DNA of 64,000 nt from Halioglobus sp. GTDB taxonomy: Bacteria; Pseudomonadota; Gammaproteobacteria; Pseudomonadales; Halieaceae. The stretch spans positions 1 through 64,000 of the forward strand of contig JAGRIE010000008.1 in the NCBI GenBank assembly GCA_020443425.1, given 5' to 3'. The notes beneath the pieces are model-generated. The model had not been told where the DNA came from and searched no databases. It saw only the letters and a list, made by a program, of their open reading frames with translations. Shown one piece after another: positions 52,206 to 62,100 of the stretch (position 1 is its first letter; each line of letters begins with the position of its first letter). A program made the translations under genes and the position numbers.

Positions 52206-53645
52206 TCAAGGCAGTTCAGTGGTGCCCATCAGGTCGCGGTCGATTTCGCGGGCAGCTTCACGGCCCTCGTTAATCGCCCGCACTACCAGGTCCTGTCCGC
52301 GGCGACAGTCGGCGGCGGCGTACACCTTGGGTACACTGGTGCGGTAGTCCTGCTTGGTCGCACGGAAATTGCCGCGCTCGTCGATGTCCATGCCCAGCGA
52401 CTCGTTGATATAGTGCTCGGGTTGCAGGAAGCCCAGTGACAACATGATCAGATCCGCCTCCCAGGTCTTCTCGCTGCCGGGGATCTCCTTGATATTTTCA
52501 TCGACGTTGACCGTGACGACGCCTGTCAGGTTGCCGTCCGCATCCTTCAGGAACTCCTTGCTCATGATGGAGTAGACGCGGGGGTCGTCGCCGTACACTT
52601 GCGCAGCCTCGGCGTGTGCGTAATCGACGCGGTAGATCCGCGGCCACAGCGGCCACGGGTTGTTGTCGGCGCGCTCGGCCGGCGGTTTCGGCAACAGCTC
52701 GAAATTCACCAGTGATTTGCAACCGTGTCGCAGCGAGGTGCCGATGCAGTCGGCGCCGGTATCGCCGCCGCCGATGACAATTACGCGCTTGTCCTTGGCA
52801 GAGATATAAGCGCCATCCTCCAGGCCGGAATCCAGCAGGCTCTTGGTATTGGCGGTGAGGAATTCCATCGCCATGTGGATACCCTTGGCATCGCGCCCCG
52901 GAATCGGCAGGTCGCGCGCCAGTGTGGCGCCGGTGGCCAGCAGCACGGCATCGTTGTCGGCGATCAGCTTGGCGGGATCGACGTCTTTACCGACGTCGGC
53001 ATTGACGATGAACTCCACACCTGCGTCGCGCATCAGCTGTATACGGCGCTCAACGATGCTCTTGTCGAGTTTCATATTGGGTATGCCGTACATCAGCAGC
53101 CCGCCCAGCCTGTCAGCGCGCTCGTACACTGTGACCTTGTGGCCGGCTGTGTTCAGCTGTTCCGCCGCAGCGAGGCCACAGGGCCCGGAGCCGATAACCG
53201 CGACACGTTTGCCGGTGCTGTCAGCCGTCGCCCGCGGCTTGACCCAGCCCTCGTCAAAACCGCGATCAATAATCGCCGCCTCGATGTTCTTGATGGTCAC
53301 CGCAGGGCTGGTAATGCCCAGTACACAGGCGCCTTCACAGGGTGCGGGACAGACACGGCCGGTGAACTCCGGAAAGTTATTGGTGCTGTGCAGGCGGTCC
53401 AGCGCATCGCGCCAGCGACCGTTGTACACCAGGTCGTTCCACTCGGGGATAAGGTTGTACACGGGGCAGCCGTTGTTCGATTGACAGAACGGCACGCCGC
53501 AGTCCATACAGCGGGCGCCCTGTGTTTTCAGGTGCTCCTCGTCGTGCGGTGTGTAAATCTCATCGAAGTCAACCAGGCGCACCGCGGGGTCGCGATAGGG
53601 CTCAGTCTTGCGATCGTACTCTTTAAATCCGGTAGGTTTTCCCAT
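52206..53645 (-). CDS. gltD: Glutamate synthase small subunit (NADPH, beta)
   Basis: A 479-residue FAD- and Fe-S-containing subunit. The N-terminus has two [4Fe-4S]-type cysteine clusters: [19 protein letters not shown] and [15 protein letters not shown] binds at [21 protein letters not shown] at [15 protein letters not shown]. It passes electrons from NADPH to the GltB subunit for synthesis of two glutamates from glutamine and 2-oxoglutarate. It starts 14 bp after gltB (ATG 53645 with GGAAG; a TTG two codons earlier is less likely). A hairpin follows the gene. Confidence 0.96.
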   Translation of the reverse strand: MGKPTGFKEYDRKTEPYRDPAVRLVDFDEIYTPHDEEHLKTQGARCMDCGVPFCQSNNGCPVYNLIPEWNDLVYNGRWRDALDRLHSTNNFPEFTGRVCPAPCEGACVLGITSPAVTIKNIEAAIIDRGFDEGWVKPRATADSTGKRVAVIGSGPCGLAAAEQLNTAGHKVTVYERADRLGGLLMYGIPNMKLDKSIVERRIQLMRDAGVEFIVNADVGKDVDPAKLIADNDAVLLATGATLARDLPIPGRDAKGIHMAMEFLTANTKSLLDSGLEDGAYISAKDKRVIVIGGGDTGADCIGTSLRHGCKSLVNFELLPKPPAERADNNPWPLWPRIYRVDYAHAEAAQVYGDDPRVYSIMSKEFLKDADGNLTGVVTVNVDENIKEIPGSEKTWEADLIMLSLGFLQPEHYINESLGMDIDERGNFRATKQDYRTSVPKVYAAADCRRGQDLVVRAINEGREAAREIDRDLMGTTELP

Positions 53646-53659
53646 AATCAATAATCTTC

Positions 53660-56600
53660 CTACGAACCGACTGCTGCGGTTATGACTTCAGCGGCTGACA
53701 TTTCTTGAAGAACCCGTTTGTAATCAGTCGGCATGACTTTTACGAACCTGGCGAGTTCCGCTTCCCAGTTGCCCAGAATATGCTCTGCGACATTGGAGCC
53801 CGTGTATTTGTGGTGATTCTCGATCAGGCGACGCAATTCGTCGATATCGGCATCAGCCTCCACGCTTTCGAGCTCGAAGGTCTCGGCGTTACACATGCGT
53901 TCGAAGGTGCCGTCCTTGTCCCAGACATATGCGATACCGCCGCTCATGCCGGCGCCGAAATTGCGACCGGTTTTACCCAGAATCACAACCCGGCCACCCG
54001 TCATGTACTCGCAGCCGTGGTCACCGACACCCTCCACAACGGCGCTGGCACCACTGTTACGCACGCAAAAGCGCTCAGCGGCGATGCCGTTGAAGTAGGA
54101 TTCGCCGGAGGTGGCACCGTACATGACGACGTTGCCGATCAGCACATTGTCCTCTGGCTTGAAGCTGCTGGACTTGGGCGGATAGACCACGATCTTGCCG
54201 CCGGACATGCCTTTGCCGACATAGTCGTTGCAGTCCCCTTCCACTTCCAGGGTGATGCCCTTGGCCAGCCAGGCGCCGAGACTCTGGCCGGCGGAGCCCT
54301 TCAGCTTGATGTTGATGGTATCTTCCGGCAGCAGCTTGCCCTTGGTGGCCTTGGCGACTTCATGTGACAGCATGGTGCCGACCACGCGGTTGATGTTGAT
54401 GATATCGCTTTCGATATGCACTTTTTCCCCGCGCAGCAGTGCCGGTTGCGCCTGCTCGATCAGGACGTTGTCCAGCGCCTTGTCCAGCGCGTGATCCTGC
54501 TCGATGGTCTGGTAGACCTCGGTACCCTCGTACACAATCTCCGCTGGTGTCAGGATGCTGCTGAAGTCCAGGCCGCGCGCTTTCCAGTGATCGATGGCAT
54601 CGCGCGTTTTCAGCAGGTCGACACGGCCGACCATCTCATTGATGGTGCGAAGCCCCAGTTGCGCCATGATCTGCCGCAGTTCCTCTGCGACCATGAAGAA
54701 GTAGTTCACCACGTGCTCCGGCTTGCCGGCGAACTTTTTGCGCAGCTCCGGATCCTGCGTCGCGATACCGACAGGGCAGGTGTTGAGGTGGCATTTGCGC
54801 ATCATGATGCAGCCCAGTGTCACCAGTGGCGCAGTGGCGAAACCGATCTCCTCGGCGCCCAGCAACAGGGCCATGGCGACATCGCGCCCGGTCTTGATCT
54901 GCCCGTCTGTCTGCAGCACCACGCGCGAACGCAGGTTGTTTTTCACCAGCGTCTGGTGCGTTTCAGCGATGCCCAGTTCCCACGGCAGACCGGCGTGCTT
55001 GATCGACGTCAGCGGCGATGCGCCGGTGCCGCCATCGTGTCCGGCAATCACCAGGTGATCGGCTTTCGCCTTGGTCACACCGGCGGCGATAGTACCCACG
55101 CCGATCTCGGAGCCGAGTTTGACACTGACACGAGCGCCGGGGTTGGCATTTTTCAGGTCGTGGATCAGCTGGGCGATATCCTCAATGGAATAGATATCGT
55201 GGTGTGGTGGCGGACTGATCAGGCCGACACCCGGTGTGGAGTGGCGGATGGAGGCAATGATCTGGTCCACTTTGCCGCCGGGCAGCTCACCGCCCTCACC
55301 GGGCTTGGCGCCCTGTACGATCTTGATCTGCAACTCATCGGCGTTGGCCAGGTACCAGATAGTGACCCCGAAACGGCCGGATGCAACCTGCTTGATCGCG
55401 GAGCGCTTGGAATCGCCATTCGCCATCGGCTCAAAACGCAGCACATCTTCGCCGCCTTCGCCGGTGTTGGACTTGCCGCCGATGCGGTTCATCGCGACAG
55501 CCAGTGTCTCATGGCTCTCAGCCGAGATGGAGCCGTAGCTCATTGCACCGGTGCAGAAGCGCTTCACAATCTCCGAGGCAGGTTCAACCTCGGCGATATC
55601 GCAGGGCTCAGCGACTTCCCTAAAATCCATCAGCCCGCGGAATGTGGCGCGGCGTGTGGACTCGGAGTTCGCATGATTGGCGAACTTCCAGTAGGCGTCC
55701 TCACTGTTGGTGCGTGTAGCCACCTGCAGGTTGGCAATTGTCTCCGGATCCCACATGTGGCCGTCACCGCCGCGACGCCAGTGGAAATCGCCGGGGTTGG
55801 GCAGTACCGCAACCTGGTGCTGGTCGCGCACGGGATATCCGATCTCGTGGCGCTGCTTCATCTCCTCAAACAGTGTCGCGAAGTTGACACCCTGCACACG
55901 ACTGGTGGTGCCGACAAAGCAGCGATCAATGATTTCATCGGCGAGACCCACCGCCTCGAAAATCTGCGCGCCTTTGTAGGACTGCAGCGTCGAGATACCC
56001 ATTTTCGCCATCACCTTCAGCATACCCTTGGCGACGCCCTTCTTGTAGGCGGCGACAATCGAGGTGCTGTTGGGGAACTTTTTCTTGTCCAGCAAACCGT
56101 CCTGCAGTGCCTGCCAGATGGACTCGAAGGCCACATAGGGGTTGATGGCATCGGCGCCGTAACCGACCAACAGGCAGTGGTGGTGCACTTCACGCGCCTC
56201 ACCGGTCTCCAGGATGATGCCGATGCGGGTGCGCTCGTGACGTGCCACCAGGTGGTGGTGTACCGCGCCGCAGGTGACCAGCGAGCTGAGCGCCATGCGC
56301 GAAGCGCTGATATTCCGGTCGGAGAGGATAATAAAGGAGTAGCCGTCCCTGATCGCCTCGGACGCCTCGGCACAGACACGGTCCAGCGCCGCCAGCATGC
56401 CGTCAGCGCCGCTGTCTTTCTCGAACGTCATATCGATGGTCTTGGTTTTCCAGCCATCGCGGTTGAGGTTCTTGATGTTGGCGAGTTCGTCATTGGAGAT
56501 CACCGGGTGATGCAACTCCAGCCGGTGTACGTGTTGCGGCGTCGTCTCCAGCAGGTTCGCCTCCGGCCCGATAAAACAGGTCAGGGACATCACCACCTCT

Positions 56601-58222
56601 TCCCGGATCGAGTCGATCGGCGGATTGGTGATCTGCGCGAACAGCTGCTTGAAGTAGTCGAAAATCATGCGCGATTTGTCAGACAAACAGGCCAGGGCGC
56701 TGTCGTTACCCATTGATCCCAGCGGATCGCGGGCTTCCGTCACCATGGGCAGCAACATGAACTGCATGGTCTCGATGGTGTAGCCGAAGGACTGCATGCG
56801 CTGCAACAGCGTTTCCGGCTCGTAGTCGAGTTCGGCGTGATCGGGCGGCAGGTCGGACAGCTCCAGCTTCTGCTCCTCGAGCCACTGGCCATACGGGCGC
56901 TTCCTGGCGAACTCCATCTTCAGTTCTTCGTCCGGTACCAGGCGTCCGGCGTAGAAATCCACCAGGAACATCTTGCCCGGTTGCAGGCGGCCTTTTTCCT
57001 TCACGTTTTCAGGCGCTACCGGCAGTACGCCGACCTCGGAGGCCATGATGACTTTGTCGTCATGGGTCAGGTAGTAGCGTGACGGGCGCAGCCCGTTGCG
57101 ATCCAGCACCGCGCCGATGTAATGGCCGTCGGTGAACACGATGGAGGCCGGGCCATCCCAGGGCTCCATCAGCGAGGAGTGGTACTCGTAGAAGTCGCGC
57201 TTTTCCTTGGGCATGTTGACGTCAGATTGCCACGCTTCGGGCACCATCATCATGATGGATTCCTGCAGCGTGCGGCCCGACATCAGCAGAAATTCCAGCA
57301 CGTTGTCGAAGGAGCCGGAATCAGAGTAATTGGGTTCGCAGATCGGGAACAGGTCCTTGATCTTGTCACCCATGCGGTCACTGCGGGCGACACCCTGGCG
57401 CGCCGTCATCCAGTTCTTGTTGCCGCGCAGGGTGTTGATCTCACCGTTGTGGCTCATGAACCGCTTGGGCTGCGCCCGGTCCCAGGACGGGAAGGTGTTG
57501 GTGGAGAAGCGCGAGTGCACCATCGCCAGGTGGCTCTCGTAGTCCTCGTCTTCCAGGTCGGGGTAGAACGGGAACAGCTGCGCCGGCGTCAGCATGCCTT
57601 TATAGACGATAATCCTGGAGTTCAGGCTGCAGGTGTAGATGAGTTCATCGGGATACGATGCCTTCGCGGAGGCGAGGAACTTTTTCCGTGCCAGGTAGAG
57701 CGAGAGATCGAAAGCGTGGTCGTCGGACTTCTCGCCGCCGACAATGATCTGCTCGATGAAGGGCATGGCATCGCGCGCCGCGGGGCCGATGTTGGCCTCC
57801 TCAGGACGGATGGGGACTTCACGGAATCCCAGCAGGGTGAGCCCCTCTGCTTCGACGGCGGCGGTGAAACGCCCTTTCAGGTCGGCGCGTTTCTCAGCGT
57901 CGTGCGGCAGGAACACGTTGCCGACGGCGTAGGCGCCCACTTCGGGCAGGCTGAAACCCTGTTCGGCCGCGACCTTCTGCATGAATTTGTGCGGGATGGC
58001 CGTCATGATCCCGGCGCCGTCACCGGTGTTTTCCTCGAAACCACAGCCGCCCCGGTGGTCCATCCGGGAGTTGATATGGTAGGCATCCGTCAGGATCTCA
58101 TGGCTGGGAATCCCCTTTACATGGGCGACAAAGCCCACACCACAGGAATCCTTCTCGAGGGCGGGGTCGTACAGACCATGCTTGGCGGGAAACCCGATTT
58201 TGCCGTCGATTCTCTTGTTCAT
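53660..58222 (-). CDS. gltB: Glutamate synthase large subunit (alpha)
   Basis: A 1520-residue GltB. The N-terminal class II amidotransferase starts at [13 protein letters not shown]; the Cys (about residue 27) becomes the nucleophile after removal of a propeptide. It is followed by the central domain, then the FMN synthase domain with [24 protein letters not shown] and [38 protein letters not shown]. The [3Fe-4S] cysteines are in [19 protein letters not shown]. The C-terminal beta-helix domain ([38 protein letters not shown]) is intact. Full-length and undisturbed. First gene of gltBD. Confidence 0.97.
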   Translation of the reverse strand: MNKRIDGKIGFPAKHGLYDPALEKDSCGVGFVAHVKGIPSHEILTDAYHINSRMDHRGGCGFEENTGDGAGIMTAIPHKFMQKVAAEQGFSLPEVGAYAVGNVFLPHDAEKRADLKGRFTAAVEAEGLTLLGFREVPIRPEEANIGPAARDAMPFIEQIIVGGEKSDDHAFDLSLYLARKKFLASAKASYPDELIYTCSLNSRIIVYKGMLTPAQLFPFYPDLEDEDYESHLAMVHSRFSTNTFPSWDRAQPKRFMSHNGEINTLRGNKNWMTARQGVARSDRMGDKIKDLFPICEPNYSDSGSFDNVLEFLLMSGRTLQESIMMMVPEAWQSDVNMPKEKRDFYEYHSSLMEPWDGPASIVFTDGHYIGAVLDRNGLRPSRYYLTHDDKVIMASEVGVLPVAPENVKEKGRLQPGKMFLVDFYAGRLVPDEELKMEFARKRPYGQWLEEQKLELSDLPPDHAELDYEPETLLQRMQSFGYTIETMQFMLLPMVTEARDPLGSMGNDSALACLSDKSRMIFDYFKQLFAQITNPPIDSIREEVVMSLTCFIGPEANLLETTPQHVHRLELHHPVISNDELANIKNLNRDGWKTKTIDMTFEKDSGADGMLAALDRVCAEASEAIRDGYSFIILSDRNISASRMALSSLVTCGAVHHHLVARHERTRIGIILETGEAREVHHHCLLVGYGADAINPYVAFESIWQALQDGLLDKKKFPNSTSIVAAYKKGVAKGMLKVMAKMGISTLQSYKGAQIFEAVGLADEIIDRCFVGTTSRVQGVNFATLFEEMKQRHEIGYPVRDQHQVAVLPNPGDFHWRRGGDGHMWDPETIANLQVATRTNSEDAYWKFANHANSESTRRATFRGLMDFREVAEPCDIAEVEPASEIVKRFCTGAMSYGSISAESHETLAVAMNRIGGKSNTGEGGEDVLRFEPMANGDSKRSAIKQVASGRFGVTIWYLANADELQIKIVQGAKPGEGGELPGGKVDQIIASIRHSTPGVGLISPPPHHDIYSIEDIAQLIHDLKNANPGARVSVKLGSEIGVGTIAAGVTKAKADHLVIAGHDGGTGASPLTSIKHAGLPWELGIAETHQTLVKNNLRSRVVLQTDGQIKTGRDVAMALLLGAEEIGFATAPLVTLGCIMMRKCHLNTCPVGIATQDPELRKKFAGKPEHVVNYFFMVAEELRQIMAQLGLRTINEMVGRVDLLKTRDAIDHWKARGLDFSSILTPAEIVYEGTEVYQTIEQDHALDKALDNVLIEQAQPALLRGEKVHIESDIININRVVGTMLSHEVAKATKGKLLPEDTINIKLKGSAGQSLGAWLAKGITLEVEGDCNDYVGKGMSGGKIVVYPPKSSSFKPEDNVLIGNVVMYGATSGESYFNGIAAERFCVRNSGASAVVEGVGDHGCEYMTGGRVVILGKTGRNFGAGMSGGIAYVWDKDGTFERMCNAETFELESVEADADIDELRRLIENHHKYTGSNVAEHILGNWEAELARFVKVMPTDYKRVLQEMSAAEVITAAVGS

Positions 58223-58378
58223 CATGCTTTCAACTCATTTGGTGATGCGGTATCAAACAACCAGCTTACAACGCCCGGCAAAAAACAATCGCTCAAGGCG
58301 GTGCAGCACCGGAGGCTTGGGCTTCTCGGTCGGCTACCAACTAAAGCGGTATTAATGCACATTTTGAGCGGGGCGCAG

Positions 58379-58406
58379 ACAATACCATTGGGAGATTGAA
58401 TGTCAA
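58379..58406 (-). promoter_or_regulatory. gltBD sigma70 promoter
   Basis: Minus-strand -35 TTGACA (58401-58406), 16-bp spacer, -10 TATTGT (58379-58384). It gives a leader of about 145 nt before ATG 58222. The perfect -35 suggests strong constitutive expression with regulation in the leader or by a factor such as Lrp; no operator was identified. Confidence 0.65.
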
Positions 58407-58532
58407 GAGGAGGGCGTGGCGAGGCAGGCCTTAATTTCCCTTAAAGTATTGTATTTAAACACTATTGTTGTTGAACGGCAGCGAGAGATTTTCCGGCAGG
58501 AGGGGGTTAAATCCGTCAGCAGCGGGGTATCT

Positions 58533-58553
58533 GCCGCTGGCGGGGCCAGCGGC
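58533..58553 (-). terminator. Hairpin after PEP-CTERM gene 1
   Basis: A perfect 9-bp stem GCCGCTGGC-GGG-GCCAGCGGC lies 75 bp beyond the stop of the first PEP-CTERM gene on the minus strand and upstream of the gltBD promoter. A U-run is lacking. The rest of the 58226-58627 gap shows only the gltBD promoter. Confidence 0.5.
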
Positions 58554-58627
58554 GGACACCCGGGATGTTGCCGACAACAGCGGTCTGCGACACCGCACGC
58601 CGCAGCGTGCGCTCACGGTTGGCCGCC

Positions 58628-59200
58628 TCAGTTGCGGCGTCGACGAAAGGCCAGGCCGACGAGGCCGAGACTGAACAGCGCCAGTGTGCCGGGGACCGGC
58701 ACCTCGAATCGCACCCAGTCGAAATCCCAGTCGCGCTCAGCGCCCAGCGCCAGCCGGATATCGACATAGCTGGTGGCGAAGAACGTTTTCTGGAACAGCG
58801 CGGTACCGCTCGCGACACTGGTGCCACCCGTGTGAATGGTATCGCCTGAAACCACAGGGTGGGATGTGGCCCCGGTCGCGATATCGTCGATCCGGGTCTC
58901 AAAGAACGCCAGGCCGTTCGCCAGGTTGGAGAAGTCCAGCGTCACTGAGCCGAAACCGGTTGAGTTGAAGATCACATAGGGCGCCAGTTGCCCGACGCGG
59001 CCCGGCGTCTGCTGCGCGTAGTTCAGCGCGTTGGTGCTGTTCGGGGTCCAGTTGAATGTATTGCTTTGCGGATCGCCGGTGATCGGGGCTGCCTGTACCG
59101 CGTTCACAAATCCCAGGGACAGCACACAGGTTGCGGCTGTGGCAAACAGGCGCAGTCCTTTCATCGGTGTTTTTGTTGCCAGGTAAGCATCTTTTATCAT
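58628..59200 (-). CDS. PEP-CTERM sorting-domain protein (1)
   Basis: A 190-residue secreted protein. ATG 59200 has GGAG eight bases upstream; a second ATG at 59164 would give a shorter n-region. The signal peptide ends LSLGFVNAVQAAP. The body is beta-rich with no known domain. The C-terminus VPVPGTLALFSLGLVGLAFRRRRN is a PEP-CTERM sorting signal (motif, transmembrane helix, basic cluster) with VPVP in place of the usual VPEP. It should be exported by Sec, cut by an exosortase and released or attached to exopolysaccharide. Expression probably depends on the sigma54 promoter 96 bp upstream. Confidence 0.85.
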   Translation of the reverse strand: MIKDAYLATKTPMKGLRLFATAATCVLSLGFVNAVQAAPITGDPQSNTFNWTPNSTNALNYAQQTPGRVGQLAPYVIFNSTGFGSVTLDFSNLANGLAFFETRIDDIATGATSHPVVSGDTIHTGGTSVASGTALFQKTFFATSYVDIRLALGAERDWDFDWVRFEVPVPGTLALFSLGLVGLAFRRRRN

Positions 59201-59295
59201 TGTCTTAGCTCCGAATATCAAAGGTTGAAATCAGACAGAGCTTAAACGGGCCTGACGAGTACCCGTTACCGCCAGAGGCTCCTTGATGAAAGGAC

Positions 59296-59311
59296 TGCAA
59301 ATTTCGTACCA
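59296..59311 (-). promoter_or_regulatory. Sigma54 (-24/-12) promoter of PEP-CTERM gene 1
   Basis: Minus-strand TGGTAC-GAAAT-TTGCA fits the RpoN consensus TGGCAC-N5-TTGCA with one substitution in the GG element (C to T) and correct GG-to-GC spacing. The predicted start is near 59284, giving a leader of about 84 nt. The rest of the 59201-59548 gap, apart from GCAGCTTCAGCT-type short repeats at about 59531-59552, shows nothing else. Confidence 0.65.
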
Positions 59312-59548
59312 ATACCGGCTGCTGAATAAAAAGATGTTTTGTATCCTATAGTTACAGCACACGTGCACCCGGGGTGCAGCAGTTTGGGCGCGCTGACAAC
59401 ACGGTATTGTAAAAATACTGGACAGCAGCGGCGAGGCGCCCGGGGGAGATCAAAACAGCGTGTGTCGAACGCGCCCGCCACCAGGGTGGCACCGCGAGCG
59501 CCGGCCAGCGGCAGGTGCAGCCGGCGGTACGCAGCTTCAGCTGCAGCT

Positions 59549-60568
59549 TCAGACAGTGATGCAGATTTTACCGAAGTGCTGCTGCGACTCCTGCAGGCGG
59601 AATGCGTCAGCCAACTGCTCCAGATCGAAACTGCGGTCTATGACAGGTTTTATGCCATTGATATTGATCGCGTTTACCATGTCCTGCTGGTGCGAGCGCG
59701 AACCCACGGTAATACCGCTGATCACGGCATTTTTCTGGAACAGCTCCGCTGTGGGCACGTCTCCCTGGAAGCCGGTGAGCACACCGATCATTGAAATGTG
59801 CCCGCCCATGGCCACCGCGCGAACCGATTGCGGCAGCGTGCCGGAGCCGCCCACTTCCACAATCACATCAGCGCCGCCGCCAGCGGTGATTTCCAGCACT
59901 TTGTCACCCCAGTTTTCACACTCGCGGTAGTTGATGAGTTGGTCTGCTCCCAGCGCCCTGAGTCGTTCCAGCTTGTCATTCGAAGACGAGGTCGCGATGA
60001 CATGGCAGCCCGCAGCCTTGGCGAACTGCAGTGCGAATACCGACACGCCGCCGCTGCCCTGTACCAGTACGGTATCGCCGGGCTTGACCCGGGCCTCCAC
60101 CATCAGCGCGCGCCAGGCGGTCAGGGCAGCACAGGGCAGTGTGGCCGCCTGTTCAAAGGTGTAGTCCGCCGGCATCAGCGTAAACGCCGAGGCGGCCATG
60201 GTCACCGTCTCTGCCGCAAAACCATCGACATTGTCTCCGGGCACACCGCTGACTTTTGCGAGGCTGTTGGCGCGGCCATCGGCCCAGTGCGGGAAAAAGC
60301 AGGAGATCACCTTGTCGCCGGGCTTGAATTCCGTGACACCCGCACCCACGGCTTCCACGACGCCCGCACCGTCTGACATCGGGATACGGCCGTCATCGGT
60401 GGCGATGAGGCCGAGCGCCACTACATAGTCGTGAAAATTGAGTGAGCTGGCATGATTGCGGATCCGCACTTCGCCGCACTGTGGCTCTGCGATCTCTATT
60501 GCGGCCGGTTTCAGGTTGTCCAGCCCGCCGGGCTTGCTCAGTTTGATTGCGCGCACTGTGTTCTCCAT
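59549..60568 (-). CDS. MDR-family NAD(P)-dependent oxidoreductase, zinc-independent type
   Basis: A 339-residue medium-chain dehydrogenase/reductase. It has the GroES-like N-terminal domain (MSDGAGVVEAVGAGVTEFKPGDKVI) and cofactor fold GDTVLVQGSGGVSVFALQFAKAAGCHVIATSSSNDKLERLRALGAD. The catalytic zinc cysteine is absent; NFHDY occupies that place, and there is no structural-zinc Cys cluster. It is therefore quinone-oxidoreductase-like or enoyl-reductase-like. ATG 60568 (MENTVRAIKLSKPGG) was chosen over an in-frame start eight codons earlier. It lies between the two PEP-CTERM genes on the same strand. No functional link to them is visible. Confidence 0.88.
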   Translation of the reverse strand: MENTVRAIKLSKPGGLDNLKPAAIEIAEPQCGEVRIRNHASSLNFHDYVVALGLIATDDGRIPMSDGAGVVEAVGAGVTEFKPGDKVISCFFPHWADGRANSLAKVSGVPGDNVDGFAAETVTMAASAFTLMPADYTFEQAATLPCAALTAWRALMVEARVKPGDTVLVQGSGGVSVFALQFAKAAGCHVIATSSSNDKLERLRALGADQLINYRECENWGDKVLEITAGGGADVIVEVGGSGTLPQSVRAVAMGGHISMIGVLTGFQGDVPTAELFQKNAVISGITVGSRSHQQDMVNAININGIKPVIDRSFDLEQLADAFRLQESQQHFGKICITV

Positions 60569-60791
60569 GGTTTGTGATTGTATTGCCGGCACCGGCCGGG
60601 ACTGCGGCTAGACAGTCCGCCGGGCATGCCGGTAGATCGGTTCTCAGCGAGACCAAAGCCTAGTTGATTTTGCCAGCCAGTGCATCGAATAGTTGAGGAG
60701 CACCGGGTGTGCGGCCGTGATGGCGTAACTTGATGAACCGGGGCGCCGCCGTTGCGCAGCAGCCAGCCGGAGTGGGAGGGTAGTTAATGAT

Positions 60792-60811
60792 AGCCCCCGT
60801 GGGCGGGGGCT
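60792..60811 (-). terminator. Terminator-like hairpin after PEP-CTERM gene 2
   Basis: On the minus strand, AGCCCCC-GCCCAC-GGGGGCT begins 22 bp after the stop and is followed by ATCATTAACTA. It has a 7-bp stem with 6-nt loop and only a partial U-tract. Position supports termination before the MDR gene, which is 224 bp downstream. Confidence 0.65.
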
Positions 60812-60832
60812 CTGTCGCTGTGCCGGTATCGG

Positions 60833-61690
60833 TCAGGCCGGCTTGCGGCGCGACCAGGCGAGTCCGGCGAGGCCCAGGCCGAACAGCGCAAACGTGGCTG
60901 GAACCGGCACCGTTTCCAGACTGGCGTTATCAAAGGCCAGTGTGTCGAAGGTATTGTTGGAGAACCAGCCGTAGCGGTTGCCACCCACGACACTGGCCGT
61001 CAGGTCGGCAGGGTTGCCCAGCGTCCAGGAGTGTATCAGGGCCCCCCCGAACGCGAGAATGCTGAGGTCGACATTCAACGCCCCGGCGTTGTCATAGAAG
61101 TGGTGTTCAAACGTGTACCACCCGCTGGTGTCGATCGCGATAGGGTCCCTGGCGGGATTCTTGGGAATGTCGATACCGGGGTCCGCGTTGTTGCTGGCAC
61201 TGATGATGAAGCGGTCCGTTCCCGCCCCTGGCCCATCGGTATCGCTGCTGTCGTAGAACCCGGTGTTGAAGATGAAGTCACGGAGGTGGGTGCCGGAGAC
61301 GTTGTTTATTGCCGAGCTATAGTCGACCCGTGAGTCATGTGCCACTCCGCCATCGACGTCCAGGTAGATGTCGAGTGAGGTTGTGTACTCCTGGAAGGCG
61401 ACCGGGCCGGCATTGCCAAAATTATAGCCGCCCCAGTTGCCGGCTGTACCGTATTCGTTTGCCGGAATGTTCACTTTACCCGCCTCGGCGTGATAGCTGC
61501 CGGAGGCGGAGGTGATGCCGTTGGTACCGGATGCGACGCGGGTGGCGTCCCAGGTGCCACCGAGCGCATCCCAGCCCGACAGGTCTGTTTCAAAGCCATT
61601 GGAATACAATGCGGCTGCGGTTGCGGGGGTGGTCAGGGCAAGCGGGATTGCGCAGGCGCATGCGGCGCCCAATAGTCTTAGTGGTTTCAT
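60833..61690 (-). CDS. PEP-CTERM sorting-domain protein (2)
   Basis: A 285-residue secreted protein with signal peptide (MKPLRLLGAACACAIPLALTTPATAAA) and a concanavalin-like, beta-rich body. LYSNGFETDLSGWDALGGTWDATRVASGTNGITSASGSYHAEAG resembles domains that bind carbohydrate. The C-terminus VPVPATFALFGLGLAGLAWSRRKPA is a PEP-CTERM signal with VPVP variant. It is an exosortase substrate by prediction. The sigma54 promoter lies about 115 bp upstream. Confidence 0.9.
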   Translation of the reverse strand: MKPLRLLGAACACAIPLALTTPATAAALYSNGFETDLSGWDALGGTWDATRVASGTNGITSASGSYHAEAGKVNIPANEYGTAGNWGGYNFGNAGPVAFQEYTTSLDIYLDVDGGVAHDSRVDYSSAINNVSGTHLRDFIFNTGFYDSSDTDGPGAGTDRFIISASNNADPGIDIPKNPARDPIAIDTSGWYTFEHHFYDNAGALNVDLSILAFGGALIHSWTLGNPADLTASVVGGNRYGWFSNNTFDTLAFDNASLETVPVPATFALFGLGLAGLAWSRRKPA

Positions 61691-61804
61691 TGTGAATCGA
61701 TCTCCTTATCACGTTTTATTCGTCCGGGCGCTGTGAACAAAAACGACCGCTGCTTTGTAATCCAGGGTTGGGCGTTACAGCGGCCCGTCCACTGGACTGG
61801 TTAA

Positions 61805-61820
61805 AGCAATAAAAATGCCA
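61805..61820 (-). promoter_or_regulatory. Sigma54 (-24/-12) promoter of PEP-CTERM gene 2
   Basis: Minus-strand TGGCAT-TTTTA-TTGCT is a near-perfect RpoN promoter (TGGCAY-N5-TTGCW) with invariant GG and GC at the correct spacing. The predicted start is near 61793, giving a leader of about 100 nt. The remainder of the 410-bp gap 61691-62100 holds no ORF or other recognisable element. Confidence 0.75.
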
Positions 61821-62100
61821 ATATAGGAAAAAAGACTTTATTTCAGTAAGATGGCGGTGCGGTCGAGCAAGAGTGGGGGGTAAGGCATCGCGCTGGTCCG
61901 CTATTGCGGTGCGCAGTGTAAAGAAACGCGACAGCGGGCAGTGCCTCGCTTCAGGCAAAAGCAGACCCTTAGTGCCAAGCCGTGGAAGTTTTAGTTATTT
62001 GTCAGTGTGTTAGGCATTGTCGGCGTGCTGTAAAAATAAGTGACGTCGGAAGATTAGCCTCCTGCAACTGCCCCGTTACCTGTGCGCTGGCGGGGGCGGT

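Noticed and set aside
54416-56716. 766-codon plus-strand open frame inside gltB
   Set aside because: Antisense to a full-length GltB with all catalytic motifs; the translation has no family features.
59531-59552. Short tandem GCAGCTTCAGCT repeat as a regulatory array
   Set aside because: Only two partial copies, at the 3' end of the MDR gene; likely chance or simple-sequence slippage.
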